This document shows, in pieces, positions 35,591 to 44,429 of a stretch of DNA of 64,000 nucleotides. The stretch's first letter is position 1; each line of letters starts with the position of its first letter. The DNA comes from Komagataeibacter swingsii (GTDB lineage: Bacteria > Pseudomonadota > Alphaproteobacteria > Acetobacterales > Acetobacteraceae), in the NCBI RefSeq assembly GCF_003207895.1, contig NZ_NKUB01000003.1, positions 203,719 through 267,718 on the forward strand, read 5' to 3'. The notes below the pieces were generated by a model. It was not told the DNA's origin and searched no databases. It saw only the letters and a program-made list of their open reading frames with translations. The position numbers and the translations under genes were made by a program.

Positions 35591-36070
35591 TCAGCCGGGC
35601 TGGATCTCGATCTTGCGTTCGGTGGGCTTGGCCGGTTCGCGGCGTGGCAGGGTCACCTGCAGCACCCCGTCCTTGATGCGGGCGCTGATCCTGTCCTCGT
35701 CCACGCCATCGGGCAGGCTGAAATGCTCGGAAAACGCGCCGAAGCTGCGGGTGGTGACGTGCTGCTTCTGCTCGGGCGCCACGGGGCTTTTCTTCTCGCC
35801 CGAGATGCTCAGCACGCCGTTGCTGGCGTTCAGGGTAATGTCCTTTTCCGAACAGCCGGGCACTTCGATATAGATGTGGTAGCCGGTTGCGTCCTCGGTA
35901 ATGTCCGTGGCCCCGATCCGGCCGGAGCCGAACGTGTCGGGCGCGCGGTAGTCGTCGATCAGTCGCCCCACCTGGCGCTGCAGCACCGCGAACGGGTCGG
36001 CCACCCGCGCCGTAGCCGTGGCCGTACGAACCGGGGTTGCGACAAATGTCGGTCGTGCAATCATGGTCAT
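35591..36070 (-). CDS. Small heat-shock protein (Hsp20/alpha-crystallin)
   Basis: 159 residues. An N-terminal arm (DPFAVLQRQVGRLIDDY) is followed by the alpha-crystallin domain: ITEDATGYHIYIEVPGCSEKDI, LNASNGVLSISGEKK, FSEHFSLPDGVDEDRISARI, KDGVLQVTLPR. The C-terminus is KIEIQPG rather than a classical I-x-I motif far from the domain. It is a cytosolic holdase that keeps unfolding proteins soluble. GAGGAG stands four bases before the ATG at 36070 and is partly enclosed by a hairpin, which may make translation heat-dependent. Confidence 0.93.
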   Translation of the reverse strand: MTMIARPTFVATPVRTATATARVADPFAVLQRQVGRLIDDYRAPDTFGSGRIGATDITEDATGYHIYIEVPGCSEKDITLNASNGVLSISGEKKSPVAPEQKQHVTTRSFGAFSEHFSLPDGVDEDRISARIKDGVLQVTLPRREPAKPTERKIEIQPG

Positions 36071-36072
36071 TG

Positions 36073-36094
36073 CTCCTCAATACATACCATTGAG
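36073..36094 (-). promoter_or_regulatory. Candidate RNA thermometer hairpin over the hsp20 ribosome site
   Basis: In the mRNA, CTCAAT, a seven-base loop GGTATGT, then ATTGAG pair perfectly. The 3' arm supplies the first half of the GAGGAG ribosome-binding site just before the start codon. An AT-rich six-pair stem in this position should melt on heating, as in ROSE or fourU elements upstream of small heat-shock genes. It is shorter than known ROSE elements. Confidence 0.4.
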
Positions 36095-36396
36095 CGGTCT
36101 GTTTTGGGTCATTTCCGCCCTGCACCATGGATGCTGGGGCCAATATCCGCCCCCGACCGTGATACAGATCAATCCTGCCATGCGGCCCGTTCCATGCAGG
36201 GCTGTCCTTTACTTTATCGCAACGACACGATGCCGGATTTATGCCATGCCGCGCCGGAATCTGCGCGATGCAGGGCAGTATTGCAGCAATAAATTGCCTC
36301 CGCCGCTTCTGCATGCGGCCAGAAAGGCTATACCCTGCGCGGTCCGTTATAACATGCGGCGACCCGTATCGGGTTCAACCAGAATGGAAAACATGC

Positions 36397-36702
36397 ATGT
36401 CAGTTGAAAACACGCTTCGTGACGCCATCCAGAAGAAGTCCGTGGTCGGCTTCACCTTCGATGGCAAGACCTATACCGGTTCCCCCCACGCGCTGGGCGA
36501 ACGCGACGGCACGCCGCATGTGCTGATCTGTCGCGGCGAGGACGCCCACGAAAAGCGCGTGCCCCCCATGGGTGAATGGAGCGTGCTGCCGCTGTCCGAC
36601 ATCACCGGCATCCGCCTGCTGCCCGCCGAACCCTTCCATGCGGGCCACCCCGATGCGAAGGTGAAGGCGGAACTGCACAAGGTCAGCGTCAGCGTCGGCT
36701 GA
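36397..36702 (+). CDS. Small beta-rich protein, possibly WYL-like
   Basis: 101 residues from the ATG at 36397, where the coding pattern starts (MSVENTLRDAIQKKSVVGFT); upstream in-frame starts lack ribosome sites. Strand-rich sequence such as GFTFDGKTYTGSPHALGERD and HVLICRGEDAHEK resembles the core of WYL sensor domains, but without the WYL triad, so this is only suggestive. No signal peptide or membrane segment. The 326 bases upstream, back to the hsp20 start, contain no other gene. Confidence 0.7.
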   Translation: MSVENTLRDAIQKKSVVGFTFDGKTYTGSPHALGERDGTPHVLICRGEDAHEKRVPPMGEWSVLPLSDITGIRLLPAEPFHAGHPDAKVKAELHKVSVSVG

Positions 36703-36711
36703 ACCGCTGTG

Positions 36712-36738
36712 GTGCCCCGCCCGGCAGGAGCGGGGTAC
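36712..36738. terminator. Hairpin between convergent genes
   Basis: GGTGCCCCGC pairs with GCGGGGTACC-type sequence (CCCCGC 36715-36720 with GCGGGG 36730-36735, extended by three further pairs including one G-T). It lies between the small WYL-like gene and the DUF2474 gene. No strong U-run. Confidence 0.4.
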
Positions 36739-36763
36739 CGGACAAAGGTTTCTGAATCCGTGC

Positions 36764-36913
36764 CTAATGCGGCACGATCAGGTGCAGCAGGCTGGCCGCG
36801 CCGAAGAACACCGCCGTACTGGCCGACCAGATGGCGATGAACCATACGATCCGCACGCCCGCATGGCGGGGCGCATCGTCCCCGTTCCCTGCGACAATAT
36901 CAGTGATAGCCAT
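36764..36913 (-). CDS. DUF2474-type microprotein of the cyd operon
   Basis: 49 residues. The translation ends VWFIAIWSASTAVFFGAASLLHLIVPH: one membrane helix preceded by a short basic stretch. This is the layout of DUF2474 and CydX-like small subunits that accompany bd oxidases. Its start overlaps the cydB end by 14 bases, so it belongs to the same transcript. Such proteins stabilise the oxidase heme site in better-studied cases; here that is inferred. Confidence 0.75.
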   Translation of the reverse strand: MAITDIVAGNGDDAPRHAGVRIVWFIAIWSASTAVFFGAASLLHLIVPH

Positions 36914-37919
36914 CGGTTTCAGTCACCTTTCCACGAAACACACGATAGGAATGGATGGTATAGGCCAGGATGATGGGCAACATGATGGCGGTGCCGACAA
37001 GCTGGAAAAACTGGCTGGAGGGCGGTGATGACACATCCCACACTGTCAGCCCCGGCGGCACGGCATAGGGCCAGAGTGTAATCCCCAGCCCCGACAGGCA
37101 CAGCCCGAACCAGCCCAGCGCGCAGGCGAATGGCGCCCGCGTCCGCCCGCGGCGCAGGGCGCGCGCCAGTACGATACCCAGCACGACCACCAGCACCGGC
37201 ACCGGGGCCACAAGGGCGATGTTGGGCCAGTCGGTCCAGCGCCGCAGGTAGGGCGCGTGCAGCAGCGGCGTCCATGCGCTGACCGCCACGATGCCCACGA
37301 ACAGCCCGATGGCCAGCCACCCCGCCCACCGGCGGCACGCCGCTTCCAGCCCGCCCGTGGTGCGCCATACCAGCCACGTCGCCCCCAGCAGAGCGTAGCC
37401 GCACATGACCGCCACCCCGCACAGGATGCTGAACGGCGTCAGCCAGTCCAGCGCGTTGCCCGCGAACGCGCCGTCAACAACCCGGACCCCCTGCACCACG
37501 CCGCCCACGATCACGCCCTGGCAGAACGCGGCAAGGGCGGAACCGGCCATGAACCCGCCCTCCCACAGCCGTTCACGCGGGGTATCGCGGGTCAGGATGC
37601 GGAATTCGAACGCCACGCCGCGAAAGATCAGCGCCAGCAGCATCACCACGATCGGCATGTAGAACGCGGGCAGCAGCGTGGCATAGGCACCGGGGAACAC
37701 GCCATACAGCACCGCGCCCCCCAGCACCATCCACGTCTCGTTCCCGTCCCATACGGGGGCGATGGTGTTGATCATCACATCGCGGCAACCCCGGTCGCGT
37801 TCCAGCGCGAACAACATGCCGATGCCAAGGTCGAACCCGTCAAGGATGACGTATATCGAGATCGCAGCCACAAGGATCACCGCCCAGATGACCGGCAGCC
37901 AGTAGGAAACGTCCATCAT
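36900..37919 (-). CDS. cydB: Cytochrome bd-type quinol oxidase subunit II
   Basis: 339 residues, eight to nine hydrophobic segments. It opens with YWLPVIWAVILVAAISIYVILDGFDLGIGML, and PVWDGNETWMVLGGAVLYGVFP is the family signature. It pairs with the subunit I gene three bases upstream to form the inner-membrane quinol:oxygen oxidoreductase. The short-Q-loop partner suggests the cyanide-insensitive CioAB branch common in acetic acid bacteria, where it carries much of the respiration at low pH. Confidence 0.95.
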   Translation of the reverse strand: MMDVSYWLPVIWAVILVAAISIYVILDGFDLGIGMLFALERDRGCRDVMINTIAPVWDGNETWMVLGGAVLYGVFPGAYATLLPAFYMPIVVMLLALIFRGVAFEFRILTRDTPRERLWEGGFMAGSALAAFCQGVIVGGVVQGVRVVDGAFAGNALDWLTPFSILCGVAVMCGYALLGATWLVWRTTGGLEAACRRWAGWLAIGLFVGIVAVSAWTPLLHAPYLRRWTDWPNIALVAPVPVLVVVLGIVLARALRRGRTRAPFACALGWFGLCLSGLGITLWPYAVPPGLTVWDVSSPPSSQFFQLVGTAIMLPIILAYTIHSYRVFRGKVTETDGYH

Positions 37920-37922
37920 GTC

Positions 37923-39356
37923 TCAGGCTCCTTCGCCATGGGTGGGGTCAATCACCGCCGGGTGGCTGCGCGCGGCCAGTATGTCGGGGGCATGGTCGGG
38001 GCTGGTGCCGTGTTCGCCCGCATGCGGCGCATGGCTCAGCAGGCGCACCAGCATCCCGATCCCGGACCCGAACACCAGCACGTACACCACCACGAACGCC
38101 GTCATCGACACCGCCATGGACGACAGGGCATTGGGCGCCACGCTGTCGGACGTGCGCAGCAGGCCATAGACCGTCCAGGGCTGGCGGCCGACCTCCGTCG
38201 TGATCCAGCCGCACAGCAGCGCAAGGAACCCCGCGGGCGCCATGCATAGCGCCACGCGATGGAAAAGCGGCGTGTCATACAGCCGGCCCCGGCGGCGCAG
38301 CCACAGCGACCACATCCCCACCGCCACCATCAGCATGCCAAGGGCGACCATGATGCGGAAGGTGAAGAAGATGACATAGGACGGCGGCCGCTGGTCAGGG
38401 GGAAAATCCTTCATCCCCGGCACCCTGCCGTTCACGCTGTGGGTCAGGATCAGCGATCCGGCCAGCGGCAGCCTTATGGCGTAATCCGTGCGTTCGGTCT
38501 TCATGTTGGGAATGCCGAACAGCAGTTCGGGCGCGTGGTCTTCCGATACCCAGTCCCCTTCCATGGCCGCGATCTTGGCGGGCTGGTATTTCAGCGTGTT
38601 CAGCCCGTGCGCGTCGCCTGCCATGACCTGGATGGGGGCGACGATGGCGGCCATCCACATCGCCATGGAAAACATCACCCGCACGGGTTCGCTGGCCGCC
38701 TGCCCCCGCCTGCGCGCCCCCAGCATGTGCCATGCCCCCGTGGCCCCCACGATGAAGGCCACCGACAGGAAGGCCGCCAGCCCCATATGCACCAGCCGGA
38801 AGGGAAAGGACGGGTTGAAGATGATCGCCAGCCAGTCAGCCGGCATGAACCGCCCCGTGGCGGGGTCGATGGCGTAGCCACGCGGGGTCTGCATCCATGA
38901 ATTGGACGACAGGATCCATGTCATGGAAATCAGGGTGCCGACGGAGACACAGCACGTCGCGGCGAAATGCAGCCCGCGCCCGACCCGGTTCATGCCGAAC
39001 AGCATGACGCCAAGGAAGCCTGCCTCAAGAAAAAACGCGGTCATGACCTCGTAGGACAGCAGCACGCCGGTAATCGGCCCGGCCTTGCGGGCAAAGACCG
39101 ACCAGTTGGTGCCGAATTCGTACGACATGACCAGCCCCGACACCACGCCCATGGCGAACACGATCGAGAATACCTTGATCCAGTATCGGTACAGGTCAAG
39201 GAAGACCGCCCTGCCCGTTCGCAGCCACAGCCCCTCCAGCACGGCGAGGTAGGCTGCAAGCCCGATCGAAAACGCCGGGAAGATGATATGCACGCCTACG
39301 GTAAAGGCGAACTGGAAGCGCGCCAGCAACAGCGCGGGATCATGGACGGTCTGCAT
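37923..39356 (-). CDS. cydA: Cytochrome bd-type quinol oxidase subunit I (CIO-like)
   Basis: 477 residues from the ATG at 39356 (MQTVHDPALLLARFQFAFTVG), preceded by GGGAAAG; the frame is open to 39497 without a better start. His23 in FTVGVHIIFPAFSIG fits the heme b595 ligand. YEFGTNWSVFARKAGPI, FLEAGFLGVMLFGMNRVG and the GWITTEVGRQPWTVYGLLRT signature are present. The quinol-binding loop is short compared with E. coli CydA, as in cyanide-insensitive oxidases. It is first in the three-gene operon cydA-cydB-DUF2474. Confidence 0.95.
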   Translation of the reverse strand: MQTVHDPALLLARFQFAFTVGVHIIFPAFSIGLAAYLAVLEGLWLRTGRAVFLDLYRYWIKVFSIVFAMGVVSGLVMSYEFGTNWSVFARKAGPITGVLLSYEVMTAFFLEAGFLGVMLFGMNRVGRGLHFAATCCVSVGTLISMTWILSSNSWMQTPRGYAIDPATGRFMPADWLAIIFNPSFPFRLVHMGLAAFLSVAFIVGATGAWHMLGARRRGQAASEPVRVMFSMAMWMAAIVAPIQVMAGDAHGLNTLKYQPAKIAAMEGDWVSEDHAPELLFGIPNMKTERTDYAIRLPLAGSLILTHSVNGRVPGMKDFPPDQRPPSYVIFFTFRIMVALGMLMVAVGMWSLWLRRRGRLYDTPLFHRVALCMAPAGFLALLCGWITTEVGRQPWTVYGLLRTSDSVAPNALSSMAVSMTAFVVVYVLVFGSGIGMLVRLLSHAPHAGEHGTSPDHAPDILAARSHPAVIDPTHGEGA

Positions 39357-39743
39357 TGATAACTTTCCCAAACCTGAAAACAGGGATATCGCCGCGCAAA
39401 GGCGGGGCCATGCCCGGCCCCCCGTCACGCGACTGTCGCGGCATGAACCACAACGCGTCAGGCACCGTGCTAGATCAGTGGAAAGATGCGCGTCCAAGAC
39501 CTTCTGCGCATGTCATGATAATCGTGGCTTATCAGGCAGCGGCCGCGCGCCTGCCGCCCATTGATACCGGGGCATGGGTTTTCCATGTCTGCTGCCGGGA
39601 TGTGCCCGATGCGCATGGCAGCCGCCGCGTGGGGGCGCGACTGCCATGCCCCCCGTTGCGGGTGACGGGGGGGACGGGATTACGCTATGTCTGGTGCGCG
39701 ACAGTCGGGCCACGCGCCCCGCCTTTGGTCAATTTATAAGGAT
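39357..39743. other. Gene-free region upstream of cydA
   Basis: About 390 bases that should hold the cydA promoter (minus strand) and that of the DUF2934 gene (plus strand). A perfect 8-bp inverted repeat, CCCCCCGT/ACGGGGGG, lies near 39647-39671. I could not recognise FNR, ArcA or other redox-regulator boxes. Confidence 0.5.
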
Positions 39744-40082
39744 ATGAACATGGTCAACCCACTGGAAACCACCCCCCAGACCGAGGCCCGCATCACCGCG
39801 AAGGCAAAGGAATTGTGGGAAGCCGACGGCAGGCCGGGCTGCGGGCCGGAAGCCTACAGGGAAAATGCGTCGGAACTGATCGGGATGGAAAGCAATCCCG
39901 ACGCGGGGCAGATCCCCGTGGACTCCCCCGTGCCGCTTGACGCGAACGGCCAGCCGATCGAGGAGGCGTTCCTGGAAGAAAACCTCGGCAATTCCGGCGG
40001 CAGCATGGACGAACTGGACGACAGGCAGGAAGTCCCCTTCGCCACGCGGCAGGAAGAAGCGGACGCGCTGAAAAACCAGTAA
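39744..40082 (+). CDS. DUF2934 family protein
   Basis: 112 residues from the ATG at 39744, or 110 from the ATG at 39750, which is better spaced from the AAGGAT site. The N-terminal ITAKAKELWEADGRPGCGPEAY is the short DUF2934 motif found in small alphaproteobacterial proteins of unknown function. The rest is acidic and probably disordered, with SMDELDDRQEVPFATRQEE near the end. No membrane segment. A strong hairpin follows the stop codon. Confidence 0.75.
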   Translation: MNMVNPLETTPQTEARITAKAKELWEADGRPGCGPEAYRENASELIGMESNPDAGQIPVDSPVPLDANGQPIEEAFLEENLGNSGGSMDELDDRQEVPFATRQEEADALKNQ

Positions 40083-40094
40083 TCCCGAAAACCG

Positions 40095-40131
40095 GCAGGC
40101 GGGCGGCCCTTCATGCGGGTTGCCCGCCTGC
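40095..40131 (+). terminator. Terminator-like hairpin after the DUF2934 gene
   Basis: GCAGGCGGGC at 40095-40104 pairs perfectly with GCCCGCCTGC at 40122-40131. A T-run (TCTTTTTT) comes only about 16 bases later, where a partial MITE-like core (40147-40193) with its own AAGCTT hairpin begins. Confidence 0.5.
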
Positions 40132-40146
40132 TGTCCTGCTGGTGCC

Positions 40147-40193
40147 GTCTTTTTTCGAAGCTTTTTGAAAAAAGCTTCACCAAAAACCTTTTC
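40147..40193 (-). repeat. Partial core of the MITE-like repeat (copy G)
   Basis: TTTTTCGAAGCTTTTTGAAA and AAAGCTTCACCAAAAAC match the inverted central hairpin of the other copies. Both terminal repeats are missing. It sits about 165 bases before the DUF262 gene pair. Confidence 0.5.
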
Positions 40194-40357
40194 ATAATCC
40201 GCACGACGTTCCAACGGGGTTCCCTACCCTGTCTTGCGGTTTCCCGACAGGGCGATCAGCCCATGGGCGTTGCGTGTCCGGGTACGGCTTGCCATTCAGG
40301 TCATGCCTTCCTATCATGACAGAATGAATTCATGATTTTATCGGATGTATTTCATAT

Positions 40358-41797
40358 ATGTTGAATAATACGGAATCCGTACCTGATAATGGTGCGGAGC
40401 GTGTCAGGTTCAGTTCCTGTATTGATGCCATACCGACCACGCTCAAGGATGTTTTTGGGGGCCAGGTAAAAGACCTGAAGGGAAAGCTGAACCTGCCCGT
40501 CTACCAGCGCCCCTATTGCTGGGGAGAAAAGCAGGTCAGGCAACTGGTTGGGGATCTGGATGCCTATTTCAGCTTGAATTCGGACGTTGCCTTCTATCTT
40601 GGCAGTATTGTCCTGCACCAGCATGAAAATGATCAGGGCGAAGTGGTATTGGATATCATTGACGGCCAGCAGCGCCTGACCACCATGGCGATCCTATGCA
40701 AGGCGTGGGGTCAGCAGCCCATACTGGACCTGACCTATCGCGCACCGGCCAGCCATGAACGGATACGGCGCAATTTTTCCATTGTGGAAAAAATGAACCA
40801 TATCCGTGGGTTGGGTCCGAATCTGGGCAGGATCAACGTCACCCTGATCGTGACCCGGTCGGAAGATGACGCGTGGCGTTTTTTCCAGACGATGAATACC
40901 GGCGGCCGGCGGCTGTCGGGAACGGATATCATCAAGGCCCATCACCTGCGCGCCATTGCGTCGGGGCAGCGGGACCATTACGCACGGTTATGGGAAAAGA
41001 CGGGTACGTCACTGGATGATGTCATCAAGCTGCTGATCGCCGGGCGGTTCTGGACCGACCTGAATGTCAGGAAGTTCTACTGGTCGGAACTGCGTAATGA
41101 AATCATTGCCGAATTCGGGGATGATACGCAGCCGTCGGATCAGGACCCGGCGTACCGGCTGAGCGTATGCCAGAACCTGCCCTCGGGGTTGTGGCAACAG
41201 TTTATGCCGGAATGTGGCTATGCCATGCGCCAGCCCCTGAACAGCGGGGTCAATACCATTAATTACCTGCTGTATTTCTGCACGCTGCATCACGACCTGT
41301 TTCCGCGCGAAAACCCCGATGGCGGCGCCGTGGCGGAAAACGCGCATGAACAGCTTGAGGCGACCATCATAAATGCCGCGGAAAGCCGGTATCTGCGCGC
41401 GCTGTACGAAACCGCGATCCTGCTTTATGCCAGCCGGTTCGGGCAATGCAACCTGGCGGAAGCGCGGTTGTGGCTGCTGCGTTTTGTCTTCAGCCTGCGC
41501 CTGACGAAGCTGCGTGTATTTGAACAGGGCGTGCAGAAGCTCTGCCTGGATCACCGGATTCTGGACCATATCGCCAGCAGCTTCAACCATGCGCAGCTTA
41601 TGCAATACCTGCGTGCCTATACTTATGACATTGATACGGATGGGCTGGACGGGGGTGGTGTCCGGGCGCGGTATGTCCGCAGCGTGTATGGCGTGATGGG
41701 CCAGCCATGCCCTGATAAAGAACCGTTAAAAAATAGGTTTGATGATGACCTGATAAAGCATTTTGGGAAATTGACAGATTCCGGACGGGCCGCCTGA
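40358..41797 (+). CDS. DUF262 (GmrS-like) protein, first of a defence-type pair
   Basis: 479 residues. DUF262 motifs: LPVYQRPYCWGEKQVRQLVG near residue 46, then FYLGSIVLHQ, DIIDGQQRLTTMAILCKA, and FQTMNTGGRRLSGTDIIKAH. The DGQQR motif belongs to the ParB/sulfiredoxin-like nucleotide-hydrolysing fold found in GmrS and similar restriction proteins. I see no HNH nuclease motif in its C-terminal half, which is helical. One base separates its stop from the next ATG, so the two proteins are almost surely made together. GC content is lower than in neighbouring genes, which suggests transfer. Confidence 0.85.
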   Translation: MLNNTESVPDNGAERVRFSSCIDAIPTTLKDVFGGQVKDLKGKLNLPVYQRPYCWGEKQVRQLVGDLDAYFSLNSDVAFYLGSIVLHQHENDQGEVVLDIIDGQQRLTTMAILCKAWGQQPILDLTYRAPASHERIRRNFSIVEKMNHIRGLGPNLGRINVTLIVTRSEDDAWRFFQTMNTGGRRLSGTDIIKAHHLRAIASGQRDHYARLWEKTGTSLDDVIKLLIAGRFWTDLNVRKFYWSELRNEIIAEFGDDTQPSDQDPAYRLSVCQNLPSGLWQQFMPECGYAMRQPLNSGVNTINYLLYFCTLHHDLFPRENPDGGAVAENAHEQLEATIINAAESRYLRALYETAILLYASRFGQCNLAEARLWLLRFVFSLRLTKLRVFEQGVQKLCLDHRILDHIASSFNHAQLMQYLRAYTYDIDTDGLDGGGVRARYVRSVYGVMGQPCPDKEPLKNRFDDDLIKHFGKLTDSGRAA

Positions 41798-41798
41798 C

Positions 41799-43955
41799 AT
41801 GAAAATGGTAGATGCGAAAGTACAGACGGCGCAAGACCTGCGGGAACAGAAGGCGCGTCTGGACATACCCAGCTACCAGCGCCCGTATGTCTGGCAGCCC
41901 GAAGATGTAAGGAAATTCCTGCAGGACATAGAAAATGCCATGAAGGCGGCCCAGCCGCATTATTTCATCGGCACGCTGATTACGACAAATACGGCGGCAA
42001 CGGATGTCGACCCCCCCTGTTACGAACTGATTGACGGGCAGCAGCGCCTGACAACGCTGATGCTGATTTTCCTGGCTTTCATCCGGGTGCCTGAGCCAAA
42101 AAAATCGGACAGGCGGCTGGCGCTGCTGCATGATGGATTGAAGGAATTTCTTTACGATCCAACAGAATGCGATGAACCCCGCCTGCATTTCGCCATTCGT
42201 GAACAGGTACGCGACCTGTTTCGCGCCTGGCTGTCCGGGCAGTCCGAAGCCGGTTCAGGGGATGCGTACGTAAAGGACCTGTCGGGTGGCCTGAAGACCG
42301 CGCAAGACCTTTTAAAAAGTAAAACAGATGATGAACTGTGTAATTTCGGAAGCTATCTGTTCAACAGGGTAAGCTGGGTCAACAACATCGTGCCACAGGG
42401 CACGGATTTCAACCGCCTGTTTACCGCGCTGAATACCAGCGGCGTACAGTTGGAGGCATCCGACATCATCAAGGCGCGTCTGCTGGAACTGATTCCGGAT
42501 CGCCGGATGGATTATGACGCCATCTGGCAGGCCTGTGAAAACATGAACGGCTTTTTTGAACGCAACCTGCGCGATGTGTTCCCCCATGCCGCGTGGGAAG
42601 ACTATTCTTATGATGACCTGAAAACTTTCAATCCTGACAAATTCTATCTTGAAGGCTGTGAACCCGGCCAGACAGCCGCCATGACCCTGTCAGACATTGT
42701 GGCGCAGGAAAGCGTACCGGGCACGCAGGACCGGGAACCTGAACAGGATGAGAGGGAGGATGAGAATGTCCTGACCCATGCCACGTCCATCCTGACCTTT
42801 CCCCAGCTATTGCTGCACACATTGCGCATTTACCGCCATCAGCAGGGCCAGGAAGACATTGCCAGCGTCGATCCCGCCCACCTGAATAAATGTTTTGCGG
42901 ATTTTCTGGAGGAATGCGCGGCTGCCCCGGCGGAAGGGAAGACGGGGGCTGACAGGGCGCGCGCATTTATCGAATGCCTGTGGACCGTGCGCCACCAGTT
43001 TGACCAGTGGGTGATGAAGCGGGTTACGGACCCGCAATCCGGCCAGACCATCATGTTTCGTGCGCAGGTCAAGGATGCAAAAAGTGGTAAAAAACGCCTC
43101 TCCCGCGCCGCCCCTGCGGCGGGTGGCCGGGTTGGCGCACTGGAACAACTGCAGAGCGTACGATATTTTACGGGTAGCCATGGCGCGCAGTACTGGCTGA
43201 CCCCGTTTCTGGGCCGACTGGCAATGGGCCGGTGGAACGAGGGCCGATGGGTAGCAGACTGGTTCCCGACGGATACGCATGTACTGGACCTGCTGGAAAC
43301 GCTGGATAACCGGCTGTCATGCAGTGCGCCCCGAAAAGGGAAAGATGAGCAGAAATTCGCCAGTTTCGACCTGTTATCCGCTGACCTGTCCGGTTCCGGC
43401 ACGCCCATCTATGAAACGGCGGAGAACGCTATCGCCGGGCTGATGCAGCATGAATATCCCGCTATCACGCATTACTGGTTCCAGAAGCTGGACTATATCC
43501 TGTGGAAAAAGGCGCGTGACGGGATGGTCCCGGCCCTGCCGGACAGGGATGTGAAAGACAGGTTCAGGCGCTACCGGATCGTGTCCAGGAATTCGGTTGA
43601 ACACGTCTATCCGCAGACGCCGCGCAACCTGCTGCCGCTGCCTGCGGAAATCCTGCATTGTTTCGGCAATCTCGCCCTGCTGAATGCGGGTGAGAACAGC
43701 GCCTATGGCAACCAGAGTCTGACCGACAAGGAAAATGAGTTCTTTGAAAAAGGCGGCAGAACGGGTCGGTATGATTCGCTGAAACTGGCCTGGCTGTTTT
43801 CCATTACGAAGGATATGAAAATTGATGGCAGCCTCGAAACCGTGAAACGGATGGAAGCCGTGATACAGCACCACCAGGACCGGATGCAGGCGTTTTTTAT
43901 TGAATATTACGAAGCGGATCGCCCATTGCCGGTCCGCCAGCAGTGCCATTTGTGA
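41799..43955 (+). CDS. DUF262-DUF1524 (HNH nuclease) protein, second of the pair
   Basis: 718 residues. N-terminal DUF262: IPSYQRPYVWQPEDVRKFLQ, FIGTLITTN, ELIDGQQRLTTLMLIFLAF, FNRLFTALNTSGVQLEASDI. C-terminal DUF1524 nuclease: RYRIVSRNSVEHVYPQTPRN carries the catalytic His, followed by LHCFGNLALLNAGENSAYGN and a late lysine. This is the layout of GmrSD-type, modification-dependent (type IV) restriction enzymes, but here it is joined to a second, nuclease-less DUF262 protein. The likely role is nucleotide-driven cutting of foreign or modified DNA. The middle region (residues ~300-350) is acidic and poorly conserved. Confidence 0.87.
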   Translation: MKMVDAKVQTAQDLREQKARLDIPSYQRPYVWQPEDVRKFLQDIENAMKAAQPHYFIGTLITTNTAATDVDPPCYELIDGQQRLTTLMLIFLAFIRVPEPKKSDRRLALLHDGLKEFLYDPTECDEPRLHFAIREQVRDLFRAWLSGQSEAGSGDAYVKDLSGGLKTAQDLLKSKTDDELCNFGSYLFNRVSWVNNIVPQGTDFNRLFTALNTSGVQLEASDIIKARLLELIPDRRMDYDAIWQACENMNGFFERNLRDVFPHAAWEDYSYDDLKTFNPDKFYLEGCEPGQTAAMTLSDIVAQESVPGTQDREPEQDEREDENVLTHATSILTFPQLLLHTLRIYRHQQGQEDIASVDPAHLNKCFADFLEECAAAPAEGKTGADRARAFIECLWTVRHQFDQWVMKRVTDPQSGQTIMFRAQVKDAKSGKKRLSRAAPAAGGRVGALEQLQSVRYFTGSHGAQYWLTPFLGRLAMGRWNEGRWVADWFPTDTHVLDLLETLDNRLSCSAPRKGKDEQKFASFDLLSADLSGSGTPIYETAENAIAGLMQHEYPAITHYWFQKLDYILWKKARDGMVPALPDRDVKDRFRRYRIVSRNSVEHVYPQTPRNLLPLPAEILHCFGNLALLNAGENSAYGNQSLTDKENEFFEKGGRTGRYDSLKLAWLFSITKDMKIDGSLETVKRMEAVIQHHQDRMQAFFIEYYEADRPLPVRQQCHL

Positions 43956-44429
43956 AGGCGGCCTGAAAAACAGGCGTGTTCGGGCGGCGGCCACGATTTC
44001 ATCACGCGCGCCTGCCCGATGCCCCGGCCTGCTTGATGACCGATGCGGCATCCATGCCGTTGCACATCTGGAATGGAAGTAATGATGCCACACGCCGGGG
44101 ACATTCCCTGTAATTCCCGTCGCCCGTTGGATCGAGGGCGAAAACGAAGCGGCTCCGGCCCCCCTACCCGACTGCGGATATGACAGGCGGGCGGGAATTA
44201 TAAAGTATCCGGTCTTAATTATATTATGAAACCGGCCTGTTTTGTGTCTGTATAAAGTATGTCGCCTCCCTGTTTATTTTATATGGTGGATGCGGAACCG
44301 CCGCGATGATGTGCCGTTGATCTTCCCACAGCGCGCATTTTCGGGGTCGCTTCCCCACGGGTGCCCGACCGGGCGCCGGGGAAAAACAAGGACCTTCTGT
44401 AGCCGCTGTGATATGGAAAGGTGAGGATC
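43956..44429. other. Gene-free stretch after the DUF262 pair
   Basis: About 470 bases, becoming AT-rich around 44200-44290. I find no gene, no strong hairpin and no repeat copy. It should hold the promoter of the KGG-protein gene. Confidence 0.5.
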
